This document shows, one piece after another, positions 8,132 to 15,243 of a stretch of DNA of 64,000 bases. The position numbers and the translations under genes are program-made. Source of the DNA: Phormidium tenue FACHB-1050 (lineage in GTDB: Bacteria > Cyanobacteriota > Cyanobacteriia > Pseudanabaenales > Pseudanabaenaceae); the NCBI RefSeq assembly GCF_014696925.1, contig NZ_JACJQY010000028.1:1-64000 (forward strand), written 5' to 3'. The notes beneath the pieces are model-generated. The model was given only the letters and a program-made list of their open reading frames with translations, made no database searches and was not told the origin of the DNA. The stretch's first letter is position 1; each line of letters begins with the position of its first letter.

Positions 8132-8863
8132 ATGAGTAGGAGAAGAACAGCATCCCAAACGATAGGTGAAGCAAGGTATCCTGATAATCCCGATTTTGTC
8201 GAGTTGGCTAAAATATGGAATCCTGCTGCTACCTCAATTCTTTTAAATTTAATTTGGCAAGGCTATAACCTATGTTTCCAAGAAATTTTGTCAAGAGTTG
8301 ACGTATTACAGTCAGATGATCAACTAGAACGAGAACTTACTCAAATTCTCGATTTATATATTCGTAAAGGTATGCAAGGATTTGAGCCTTTTATTTTACA
8401 ACATGAGTCATACGAGATGGAGCTACGGGGAGCATATCGACCTAGACAATACGATTTAGCATTTGTATGGTTTGCAAACCCCAAAATAAAGTATCCTTTG
8501 GAGGCTAAAGTATTGCGCTCAGACATCTCTGTTAATGAATATGTTAATGAGATTACAAGTAACTTTCTTACCTGCCAATACTCCCCTTTTTCAAGTGAAG
8601 GAGCAATGCTTGGATATTTGCTTCAAGGAAATCCTGCAACAGCATTTAAAAATATTGCAACATCAGTTCCCTGTACTTTATCAGATCATCCCGATTTTAT
8701 AGGACGTGATCACAAGATTTCAGATCATCAGCGTGTAGTTCCAGAAGATAAAACTTATCCCGACAAATTTCGCTGTCATCATTTGCTTTTACAATTGAGC
8801 AAGGAAACCAATGTTAAACAAGCATCTAGAAAAAGAAAAAGTCAAAAAAAATTGAGCGATTAG
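8132..8863 (+). CDS. Putative PD-(D/E)xK nuclease partner of the methylase
   Basis: A 243-residue protein of no family I recognise by name. It contains a plausible PD-(D/E)xK core: RQYDLAFVW with D108, then YPLEAKVLRSD with E124-x-K126, preceded by a helix-rich segment and an acidic YEMELRG strand. This is the layout of many restriction nucleases. The C-terminus is lysine-rich. It starts 4 bp after the methylase stop, which indicates translational coupling. The likely role is the cleavage subunit of the methylase system. The alternative is an accessory specificity protein. Confidence 0.6.
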   Translation: MSRRRTASQTIGEARYPDNPDFVELAKIWNPAATSILLNLIWQGYNLCFQEILSRVDVLQSDDQLERELTQILDLYIRKGMQGFEPFILQHESYEMELRGAYRPRQYDLAFVWFANPKIKYPLEAKVLRSDISVNEYVNEITSNFLTCQYSPFSSEGAMLGYLLQGNPATAFKNIATSVPCTLSDHPDFIGRDHKISDHQRVVPEDKTYPDKFRCHHLLLQLSKETNVKQASRKRKSQKKLSD

Positions 8864-8912
8864 AAATCTTGCAATCTAGACTTAGCTTTTGTTGATTGGC
8901 TGAAAATTTATT

Positions 8913-9161
8913 CTATGAATTAGTTGACCTAATCGTAGATTTAGTCAGTGCTGGCACAATGCGATCGCTTGCCATTCTTGCGCCAGAAATATTTCTTGCT
9001 GTTGGTCCCACACGCAAAGCAGCTAGACCTCCCATGATAAATAAATCGCAGCCATGCCATCGCAAATGTTCGTCAAGAATTGGAAATCCGTTAACGAGGG
9101 GTCGGGGAGAAGCTAAAATTGCTGAAACTCGATCTAGATTATGGATTAGAGGATTACCCAT
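8913..9161 (-). pseudogene. C-terminal fragment of a SidA/IucD-like FAD oxidoreductase
   Basis: The 82-residue frame reads like the end of a larger flavin-dependent oxidoreductase. It has NGFPILDEHLRWHGCDLF, then MGGLAALRVGPTARNISGARMASDRI, resembling the C-terminal FAD/NADPH-binding region of ornithine/lysine N-hydroxylase-like proteins. The N-terminal several hundred residues and all dinucleotide-binding GxGxxG motifs are absent. Its ATG overlaps the stop of the upstream winged-helix gene. Its last ~15 codons are repeated at 4004-4063. It is probably non-functional, a remnant of the gene into which the RM-like block was inserted. Confidence 0.55.
8925..8969. repeat. Right 45-bp direct repeat bounding the RM-like insert
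   Basis: This is the partner of 4019-4063. It lies 61 bp after the stop of the nuclease-like gene. It could result from a duplication during insertion or from recombination between related gene copies. Confidence 0.7.
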
Positions 9162-9657
9162 GAAACCTCTTTTTCAATTCCAAAGCGGCTAACTCCTGCT
9201 CTCTCACTTGACCTATTCGCAAACCATCCACCAAACACAACATTTCATAAAACCGAGAATCCTGATCTACAACCTCTGGCACAGAACGGTATAGGGGCTT
9301 AATTCCCAAACCTTTGATTTTTCCTTGAGGAGAAGCCCAAACATATACACTGTTATCGCTGATCATCAATAGACTTTTTAGCGGTTCCGCCGAATGTGCC
9401 GTAGGTACACCGCGAACTGGACTACCTACTTTCGCCGCAAAAACATATTTCAGTCCATGAACTAAAAATTCCTCTAAAGCTCCTTTGAGTACAATTCTTT
9501 TTTTCACATTATATAAATGACATTCCTCACAACGCTGAAGAGAATCATGGACAACCGAAGTGCTAGTTTTCAAACTTTCCGCTAACTCTGCATAAGTCCA
9601 CCCTGAATTTACGCAGTAAACCTTAAGCAGTATGACGATATCTTGAGGCTTGAGCAT
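9154..9657 (-). CDS. Winged-helix DNA-binding protein, MarR-like
   Basis: A 167-residue protein. The N-terminal ~65 residues form a helix-turn-helix/winged-helix (DIVILLKVY, then WTYAELAESLKTSTSVVHDSLQRC). The middle carries YVFAAKVGSPVRGVPTAHSAEPL, and the C-terminal helix is YEMLCLVDGLRIGQVREQEL. I recall this architecture from small bacterial regulators or antitoxin-like proteins often found beside nucleotidyltransferase genes, but no such partner is here. The gene overlaps the truncated oxidoreductase frame by 8 bp. It is divergent from the Zur-box gene at 9788. Its function is unknown and its DNA-binding role is inferred. Confidence 0.6.
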   Translation of the reverse strand: MLKPQDIVILLKVYCVNSGWTYAELAESLKTSTSVVHDSLQRCEECHLYNVKKRIVLKGALEEFLVHGLKYVFAAKVGSPVRGVPTAHSAEPLKSLLMISDNSVYVWASPQGKIKGLGIKPLYRSVPEVVDQDSRFYEMLCLVDGLRIGQVREQELAALELKKRFHG

Positions 9658-9760
9658 AAATTAACTTTGTCTAAACTTGCATTTATTCTATATTCTCGAA
9701 TCACGAATATAACAGATCTCACCTTTGATTTGGCAAACAATGTAGTAAGATTGTATAGAA

Positions 9761-9775
9761 TGATAATCATTATCA
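9761..9775. promoter_or_regulatory. Zur box upstream of 9788 gene
   Basis: TGATAATCATTATCA differs from the box at 2274 only at the central base. It ends 12 bp before the ATG of the CobW-like gene, so repressor binding would cover the transcription or translation start region. The mRNA leader must be very short if transcription starts here. Confidence 0.8.
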
Positions 9776-9787
9776 CTTTATTGCTAA

Positions 9788-10609
9788 ATGTCTATGCCTG
9801 TCGTCAAAGCATTAACTCAGAAAGATCTATCTGCTCAAGTATTGGCGATCGCAGGAGCAGTGGGAATTGGCAAAACTGGTTGGATCTTTCAGCAAATTGA
9901 GCAAATATCTGCACCAGTTGTTTATTTCTGTCCTAGTGCTGGTAATGTTCCCATCGATCCAACTTGTCTTATCGCAGAATTTCCCCATGTGCAAATTTTC
10001 GCCGATGGGCAGGAATTAGAACTGATTGAAAAAGTAGAGCAGGGCGCGATCGCTTTTATAGAGTTGGGCTTTCACTTAGATTTGCGATCGGGCGATATGC
10101 TGCTAGATACTCTTGCCGATCGCCATGCTTGTAGACGGATTGCCCTTGTTCCCTCTGAGTTAACCAGTTCTGAATGGCATGACTGGGCGAATGAAGTAAT
10201 AGAAGTCAAATATAATTTAGATTTACATGATTTGCAGATCTGGCGATCGCCCTTTACAGGACAGGTTTTTGATCCTTCAAGTTTGAATGTCTTATGGTAC
10301 GAAATCACCCAAGGTGCTTATGGAGAAGTGACGCGAGTGAAAGGGATTTTTGATCTGTTTGACGGTAGAGCTTTTCATCTTGATTTTGTCGCAGGTATGG
10401 AAGATAGCCTCTATTTACCCCTTGATGTCCCGCTTTGGTTGGATGGTCGCCCTGAACGCTTTAGTGGAATTGAAGTCGTTGGGCGCAATCTCGATGGTAA
10501 GGCGATCGCGCAGTGCATTATCGATTGCTGCCTGTCCGAAGAAATCATGCTCCATTATCAAAATCAAATCAAACAATCGCGCCAACAATCAAGCCAAATG
10601 GCAGCGTAA
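9788..10609 (+). CDS. Degenerate CobW/COG0523-like protein
   Basis: A 273-residue protein with P-loop GAVGIGKT (23-30). A C-terminal CobW_C-like domain runs from GEVTRVKGIFDLFDG through FSGIEVVGRNLDG (about 178-240). The CxCC metal motif and the NKxD guanine motif of true COG0523 GTPases are missing, and the middle region is short. It may have lost GTP specificity and serve as a partner or regulator of the two intact COG0523 proteins in this window. The gene is headed by a Zur box and followed after 65 bp by the metallophosphoesterase pair. A role in zinc homeostasis is inferred. Confidence 0.72.
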   Translation: MSMPVVKALTQKDLSAQVLAIAGAVGIGKTGWIFQQIEQISAPVVYFCPSAGNVPIDPTCLIAEFPHVQIFADGQELELIEKVEQGAIAFIELGFHLDLRSGDMLLDTLADRHACRRIALVPSELTSSEWHDWANEVIEVKYNLDLHDLQIWRSPFTGQVFDPSSLNVLWYEITQGAYGEVTRVKGIFDLFDGRAFHLDFVAGMEDSLYLPLDVPLWLDGRPERFSGIEVVGRNLDGKAIAQCIIDCCLSEEIMLHYQNQIKQSRQQSSQMAA

Positions 10610-10617
10610 ATCCTATA

Positions 10618-10648
10618 AAAGTTGGTCAGGCAAAGCCTGACCAACTTT
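10618..10648. repeat. Palindrome between CobW-like and phosphoesterase genes
   Basis: A perfect 14-bp stem AAAGTTGGTCAGGC with an AAA loop. It follows the stop at 10607-10609 and lies 27 bp before the next ATG. There is no T-tract, so it is more likely an mRNA processing or attenuation hairpin than a full terminator. Confidence 0.7.
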
Positions 10649-10674
10649 ACCTACCTAACGGAATAAATCACAAA

Positions 10675-11499
10675 ATGAAAATCGCTGTAATGTCTTGCAT
10701 TCATGGCAACTATGAAGCCCTTGATGCAGTTTTGAGAGATATTGACCATCAAAAAGCCGAAAAAATCTTCTGCTTAGGCGATCTCGTTGGTTATGGACCT
10801 TTTCCCAGTAACGTCGTGGAAATGGTGCGATCGCTCGATATTCCCACGACACAGGGATGCTGGGATGAGGATATTGTAGAAGGATTGAATTCCTGTGAAT
10901 GTAGCTATCCATCGATGCTTGCCGAAAAGCGCGGGCGGCTTGCCCATGAATGGACAAATGAGCATATATATCCTGAGACAAAGGAATATCTAGCTGCTTT
11001 ACCGAAAGTGATTAAGCATGACAATCTCGCTTTTGTGCATGGCAGTCCGCAAAGTCAGCATGAATATCTTTTGCCAGAACTAGATGGATTTATTGCCCTA
11101 GAGAGAGTTCTCTCGACGGGAGCCGATATGCTCTTTTGTGGACATACTCATGTGCCTTATGTGCGAACCTTAGATGCAGGTAAATTACGCCTCTTGGTGA
11201 GAACTGGTACAGAGGTTCCAGAAGCAGAAATGCGTGAATTTAATGCACCCTTAAAACGAATCGTCAATGTTGGCTCAGTCGGTGAGCCGCGTCATGGTCG
11301 CCCCAATGCCACCTATGTGATCTATGACACCGATAGCGATCGCGTTACCTTGCGGGAAGTGGAATATGACTATCAAAAAACCTGTGCAGCAATTATTGAG
11401 AGAGGTTTACCACCAATTTTTGCATGGCGCTTAGCTAAGGGTTTAGAATTTGCCGAACGTGCTGATGATGCTTCTCATTTATGCGAGAGAGGTGTGTAG
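10675..11499 (+). CDS. Metallophosphoesterase with substituted metal ligands
   Basis: A 274-residue calcineurin-like phosphoesterase of the YfcE/MJ0936 type. Conserved parts are HGNYEAL, CLGDLVGYGP, AFVHGSP and FCGHTHVP. The first motif, normally DxHGN, reads SCIHGN, so the metal-bridging region aspartate is cysteine. The third motif, normally GNHD, reads GCWDED, so the metal-ligand asparagine is cysteine. Other ligands remain. This suggests a changed metal site, perhaps zinc, or altered activity. The start at 10675 is preferred because upstream in-frame codons read through the preceding gene and palindrome. The stop abuts the ATG of a paralogue at 11500. The pair is co-transcribed from the Zur-box promoter. 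Confidence 0.82.
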   Translation: MKIAVMSCIHGNYEALDAVLRDIDHQKAEKIFCLGDLVGYGPFPSNVVEMVRSLDIPTTQGCWDEDIVEGLNSCECSYPSMLAEKRGRLAHEWTNEHIYPETKEYLAALPKVIKHDNLAFVHGSPQSQHEYLLPELDGFIALERVLSTGADMLFCGHTHVPYVRTLDAGKLRLLVRTGTEVPEAEMREFNAPLKRIVNVGSVGEPRHGRPNATYVIYDTDSDRVTLREVEYDYQKTCAAIIERGLPPIFAWRLAKGLEFAERADDASHLCERGV

Positions 11500-12231
11500 A
11501 TGTCATATTGGGCAATTTTAAGCGGTATCGAAGCTAATCTCACGGCTTACGAAGCAGTGCTAGAAGATATTAAGCGACAGGTTCCGAAAGTTACCGAATT
11601 GTATATTCTTGGTGATGTGATTAATGCGACTACTGCTAGTGAGAAGGTCGTAGAGAGGATTCGCAATCCCCGTATTGGTGAGCTAGTGCCGCAGGTTTGT
11701 AAAGGCTGGTGGGAAGAGCAAGTAATGATGCTGCATGGATTCGTTCCCGATCTTGAGCCAAATCCTTTGGTAGAAAAATATGGCGCGGCTGGGGTAAAAG
11801 CTCTTTGGGACAGTATTTCCAAAGAAACTGTGGAATGGATTAGCAATCTCCATTTTGCCTTCATGGAATTTGATTGTCTATTAGTACATGGCAGTAGTTT
11901 GAGTGTGTTTGAAGAACTCACGCCTGAAAGTTCACCTTTACTACTTTTAGATCGAATTGCACGGAGTAATGCTAATCGTCTATTTTGCGGACGTTCTGGG
12001 CAAACCTTTCGCTATCAGATTAAGGATGGTTCCCTCAATTCCCATGTGTTAACCCTTGATGGTGCAGAGGCTTTGGAGACTTTTAATACTAGCGATCGCC
12101 TTGCGATCGGTGTTGGTAATGTTGGCGGTACTCCTAACCAAGCGACTTATACCATCTATAGCCCTAATACTGACATCGTAAAATTTCGTACAGTGCGGTA
12201 TGGCAAAAGTAAAGGCTTTGGAAAAACTTGA
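11500..12231 (+). CDS. Metallophosphoesterase-like paralogue lacking metal ligands
   Basis: A 243-residue paralogue of the upstream phosphoesterase. The first motif has become ILSGIEANLTAYEAV, so both ligands of DxH are lost. LYILGDVI is kept. The GNHD position reads KGWWEE. LLVHGSS keeps the histidine. The final GHTH reads CGRSGQTF. With at least four ligands gone it is unlikely to be an active enzyme and may be a regulatory partner. It directly abuts its neighbour (stop at 11497-11499, ATG at 11500), which supports a stoichiometric complex. The Zur-operon context points to zinc limitation. Confidence 0.75.
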   Translation: MSYWAILSGIEANLTAYEAVLEDIKRQVPKVTELYILGDVINATTASEKVVERIRNPRIGELVPQVCKGWWEEQVMMLHGFVPDLEPNPLVEKYGAAGVKALWDSISKETVEWISNLHFAFMEFDCLLVHGSSLSVFEELTPESSPLLLLDRIARSNANRLFCGRSGQTFRYQIKDGSLNSHVLTLDGAEALETFNTSDRLAIGVGNVGGTPNQATYTIYSPNTDIVKFRTVRYGKSKGFGKT

Positions 12232-12267
12232 GAACAGTATGTGGTCAAGAATGTTATGATCCAAATA

Positions 12268-12282
12268 TGATAATGATTATCA
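12268..12282. promoter_or_regulatory. Zur box upstream of porin gene
   Basis: TGATAATGATTATCA is identical to the box at 2274. The palindrome extends one more base pair on each side (A and T). It lies 40 bp upstream of the porin ATG. Confidence 0.82.
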
Positions 12283-12322
12283 TTTTTAAAATCAAACAAT
12301 GTCTCTAAAATTCTGAAAAATT

Positions 12323-13918
12323 ATGTTCAAGCAATTTTCCAAATCCATATCAAAAGCGATCGCTATTTCTGCGATCGGGATTCTACCTAGTGCCGTATCC
12401 AGTGTGTCGGCTCAATCTATCCCTCCAAACAAAGATGTCATTGGACAGAACGTTACATCAGTTTCGCAACTAAGCGATGTAAGACCCACCGATTGGGCTT
12501 TTACGGCTCTGCAATCCTTAGTAGAACGCTATGGCTGTATCGCAGGATATCCCGATCGCACCTTTCGCGGTAATCAAGCCACCAGTCGTTATGAATTTGC
12601 GGCGGGGCTAAATGCTTGTTTAGATAAAATCAATGAGATTATTTCCGCAGGGCTTGCCGATAAAGTTGGGAAAGAAGATCTTGCCACATTACAAAAACTG
12701 CAAGAGGAATTTGCCGCCGAACTAGCCACATTGCGCGGTCGGGTGGATGCCCTAGATGCTAAAACCGCCAAATTGGAAGCACAGCAGTTCTCTACTACCA
12801 CGAAACTAGAAGGTCAAGCGATCGCGGCTGTTTCGGCAGGAACTTCAGGCTCTAATTTCCTTTTGGACTCAACAGGAACACCGACTACCAATGCTGGTAA
12901 GGTCAATACAACTGTGATCAGCCGAGTACGTCTGAACTTTAAGACGAGTTTCACAGGTGAAGATTTACTGCTCACACGTATCGAGCTTGGCAATGGTGGC
13001 ACAGGACTAGGCAATTCTCTTGAGGCTCCTGAGAGCTTATTAGGGTTCACAGGATTTGGGAATAGTTCTAAATTTGATTACAGTGGCGTTGGCACTACGG
13101 CAACACTCAATCGCTTACGATACGATTTCCCGATTGGTAAAGATATTCAAGCTTCAATTGGCACAAATATGTCACTGAATGATCATCTGGATGCCAATAG
13201 TTTTGCCAATGATGAGTCGGCAGACTTTTCCAGTGGGATGTTTATCAATAATCCTTTGATTTTGCCTGTGAATGATGGTGCTGGAGCCGCGATCGCTTGG
13301 AATTTTGGTGGTAGTGCTTTCACTCTAAGAGCAGGTTATGTCGCTCAGAATGCGAGTCTTCCGACCTCTGACGGAACGATCAATCGTGGCTTATTTGGCG
13401 ATCCCTATCAAGGTACAGTTGAGCTAGAGTTTGCGCCGAAAAATGCTGAAGATGCTAGTCCCTTTGCAATTCGTCTGCAATATACTCGCGCCTCGGTAAA
13501 TAATCTGGACTACAACACAGGCGGCGTAAATCTTGAGTGGGCATTTAATAAAGCTGTAGCCGTTTTCGGACGCTATGGATTCGGCAATATCAGTAATCGC
13601 GGTACTGCCATTTCTGCCGCACTTCCTAGCTATACAACTACAGCCAATGACTCTCTAAGTCCCCAGACTTGGTCTGCGGGTTTTGCTTTTCCTGATTTGT
13701 TTAAGGAAGGGGCGATGGCAGCGATCGCGGTTGGACAACCTTTCATTGAGAACCAAGTGGGTAATGCTACTCAAACCAATGTGGAACTGTTCTATCGCTT
13801 CCCTATCTCTAACAATATCAGCATCACTCCAGACTTACAGTTTATCTTCAATCCCAATAACAACAGCAACAATAGCACCATCACTGTCGGCACATTGAGA
13901 ACTGTGTTTACTTTCTAG
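12323..13918 (+). CDS. SLH-domain OprB-type outer-membrane porin
   Basis: A 531-residue outer-membrane channel. A signal peptide covers about residues 1-30, cut near VSAQ. An S-layer homology domain spans about 50-110 (LSDVRPTDWAFTALQ, YPDRTFRGNQATSRYEFAAG). A coiled coil of about 45 residues (LATLQKLQEEFAAELATLR...) follows, and the rest is a beta-barrel domain ending in phenylalanine (TVFTF), as is usual for outer-membrane proteins. The family allows passive uptake of small solutes and ions. The Zur box directly upstream suggests induction under zinc starvation to admit zinc or zinc complexes. The next gene (COG0523) follows after 45 bp and is probably in the same operon. Confidence 0.88.
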   Translation: MFKQFSKSISKAIAISAIGILPSAVSSVSAQSIPPNKDVIGQNVTSVSQLSDVRPTDWAFTALQSLVERYGCIAGYPDRTFRGNQATSRYEFAAGLNACLDKINEIISAGLADKVGKEDLATLQKLQEEFAAELATLRGRVDALDAKTAKLEAQQFSTTTKLEGQAIAAVSAGTSGSNFLLDSTGTPTTNAGKVNTTVISRVRLNFKTSFTGEDLLLTRIELGNGGTGLGNSLEAPESLLGFTGFGNSSKFDYSGVGTTATLNRLRYDFPIGKDIQASIGTNMSLNDHLDANSFANDESADFSSGMFINNPLILPVNDGAGAAIAWNFGGSAFTLRAGYVAQNASLPTSDGTINRGLFGDPYQGTVELEFAPKNAEDASPFAIRLQYTRASVNNLDYNTGGVNLEWAFNKAVAVFGRYGFGNISNRGTAISAALPSYTTTANDSLSPQTWSAGFAFPDLFKEGAMAAIAVGQPFIENQVGNATQTNVELFYRFPISNNISITPDLQFIFNPNNNSNNSTITVGTLRTVFTF

Positions 13919-13963
13919 ATTTGCTCCTTAACTTGACTTTCCTAACAAATCCTAAAAAAATCA

Positions 13964-14926
13964 ATGATCACCAACACACAAATTCCCGTCACCGTCCTCA
14001 CAGGCTACCTCGGCGCAGGAAAAACCACATTACTTAATCGCATTCTCACCCATGAACATGGTAAAAAAGTTGCTGTCATCGTCAATGAATTTGGCGAAGT
14101 GGGCATCGATCACAAATTAGTGGTCAATGCCGATGAAGAAATCTTTGAGATGAATAATGGTTGTATTTGCTGCACTGTGCGCGGTGACTTGATTCGGATT
14201 ATTACAAACTTAATGCGCCGCCGTGACAAGTTCGATCATCTAGTCATTGAAACTACGGGACTCGCTGACCCTGCCCCCGTAATTCAAACCTTCTTTGTTG
14301 ATGAAGATGTCAGTGCCAAAACAAAGCTAGATGCAGTAGTCACCGTCGTTGATGCTAAACATATCTCTCAGCATTGGGATGCGGAAGAAGCTCAGGAACA
14401 AATTGCTTTTGCGGATATTATTCTGCTCAACAAAACTGATTTGGTCAGTGAAACAGAACTATTAGAACTAGAACAACGCATTAAATCCATGAACTTAATG
14501 TGTAAAATCTATCGCACGCAAAACTCAGAGATTGAAATGGATGCAGTTTTAGGTGTTGGTGCATTTCAGCTAGATCGGGCTTTGCAAATCGATCCTGAGT
14601 TTCTTGGCGAAGATGCCCATGAGCATGACGACACGGTGAAATCTGTGGCGATCGTTGAAGAGGGTGAACTCTATTTACCTAAAGTCAATGCTTGGATTAG
14701 CGACCTATTAAGAGAGCAAGGCGTTGATATTTTCAGGATGAAAGGTATTCTCAATATCAAAGGAATTGATGAGCGCTTTGTGTTTCAAGGTGTGCATATG
14801 TTGTTTGACGCTACCCGCGATCGCCTATGGAAACCCGATGAGCATCGCCATAATGAACTCGTATTCATCGGACGAAACCTTGACTCAGTAAAGTTAAAAT
14901 CAGATTTTCTTGCTTGTATGTATTGA
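13964..14926 (+). CDS. COG0523 GTPase (CobW family)
   Basis: A 320-residue putative GTP-dependent metallochaperone. It has P-loop GYLGAGKTT (14-22), metal motif GCICC (66-70), Walker B-like [12 protein letters not shown] and guanine motif NKTD. The CobW_C domain (about 225-315) ends with [16 protein letters not shown]. The linker has only a few histidines (EDAHEHDD), unlike the His-rich paralogue at 2634, so the two may serve different clients. It lies downstream of the Zur-box porin gene without an obvious terminator between them. A zinc role is inferred from context. Confidence 0.85.
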   Translation: MITNTQIPVTVLTGYLGAGKTTLLNRILTHEHGKKVAVIVNEFGEVGIDHKLVVNADEEIFEMNNGCICCTVRGDLIRIITNLMRRRDKFDHLVIETTGLADPAPVIQTFFVDEDVSAKTKLDAVVTVVDAKHISQHWDAEEAQEQIAFADIILLNKTDLVSETELLELEQRIKSMNLMCKIYRTQNSEIEMDAVLGVGAFQLDRALQIDPEFLGEDAHEHDDTVKSVAIVEEGELYLPKVNAWISDLLREQGVDIFRMKGILNIKGIDERFVFQGVHMLFDATRDRLWKPDEHRHNELVFIGRNLDSVKLKSDFLACMY

Positions 14927-15243
14927 TTGATAAAGCATCGCAAAGCAATGCTTTTACTGTTTTGTCTCCCAGCAAAAGTTCAATCCACGCCCCCCTGCTT
15001 AGTATTTGCTTAACTCAGATCTTGCACCATTTTAGAAGAAACAGTCCACTAGTTTTGGATGACAAGAAACCTGTAAATGCACAGATCCCCGACTTTTTCT
15101 AGGCAAGCAAAGGCAACTTACAAATTCACAAAAAAAGTCGGGGATCTCAAACTCGCGCTTTTTAAATAGGTTCTACTTTTTTGATAGTGGTTGATATAAA
15201 ATATATTGAGCATACTGCGGTTTACAAATAAGCGATCGCGATT
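14927..15243. other. Gap before dnaG with dispersed repeat
   Basis: No credible gene. A 62-codon frame overlapping the COG0523 stop looks like chance. The region contains the hairpin-forming repeat at 15057-15148. HIP1 sits next to the dnaG start (GCGATCGCGATT ATG). Confidence 0.6.
15057..15148 (+). repeat. Dispersed repeat, family III, copy 1
   Basis: Contains AGAAACCTGTAAATG, then ATCCCCGACTTTTTCT, a spacer with GGCAAGCAA, and the inverted arm AAAAAAAGTCGGGGATCT, forming a long hairpin. A related copy lies in the opposite orientation at 43155-43249. It encodes nothing. Confidence 0.7.

Noticed and set aside
11547-11921. 124-codon antisense frame inside the second phosphoesterase gene
   Set aside because: It is a shadow frame opposite a well-supported coding sequence, with serine-rich low-complexity translation.
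14914-15102. 62-codon open frame after the second COG0523 gene
   Set aside because: It overlaps the upstream gene and runs into a non-coding repeat. The composition is not protein-like and no ribosome-binding site is seen.
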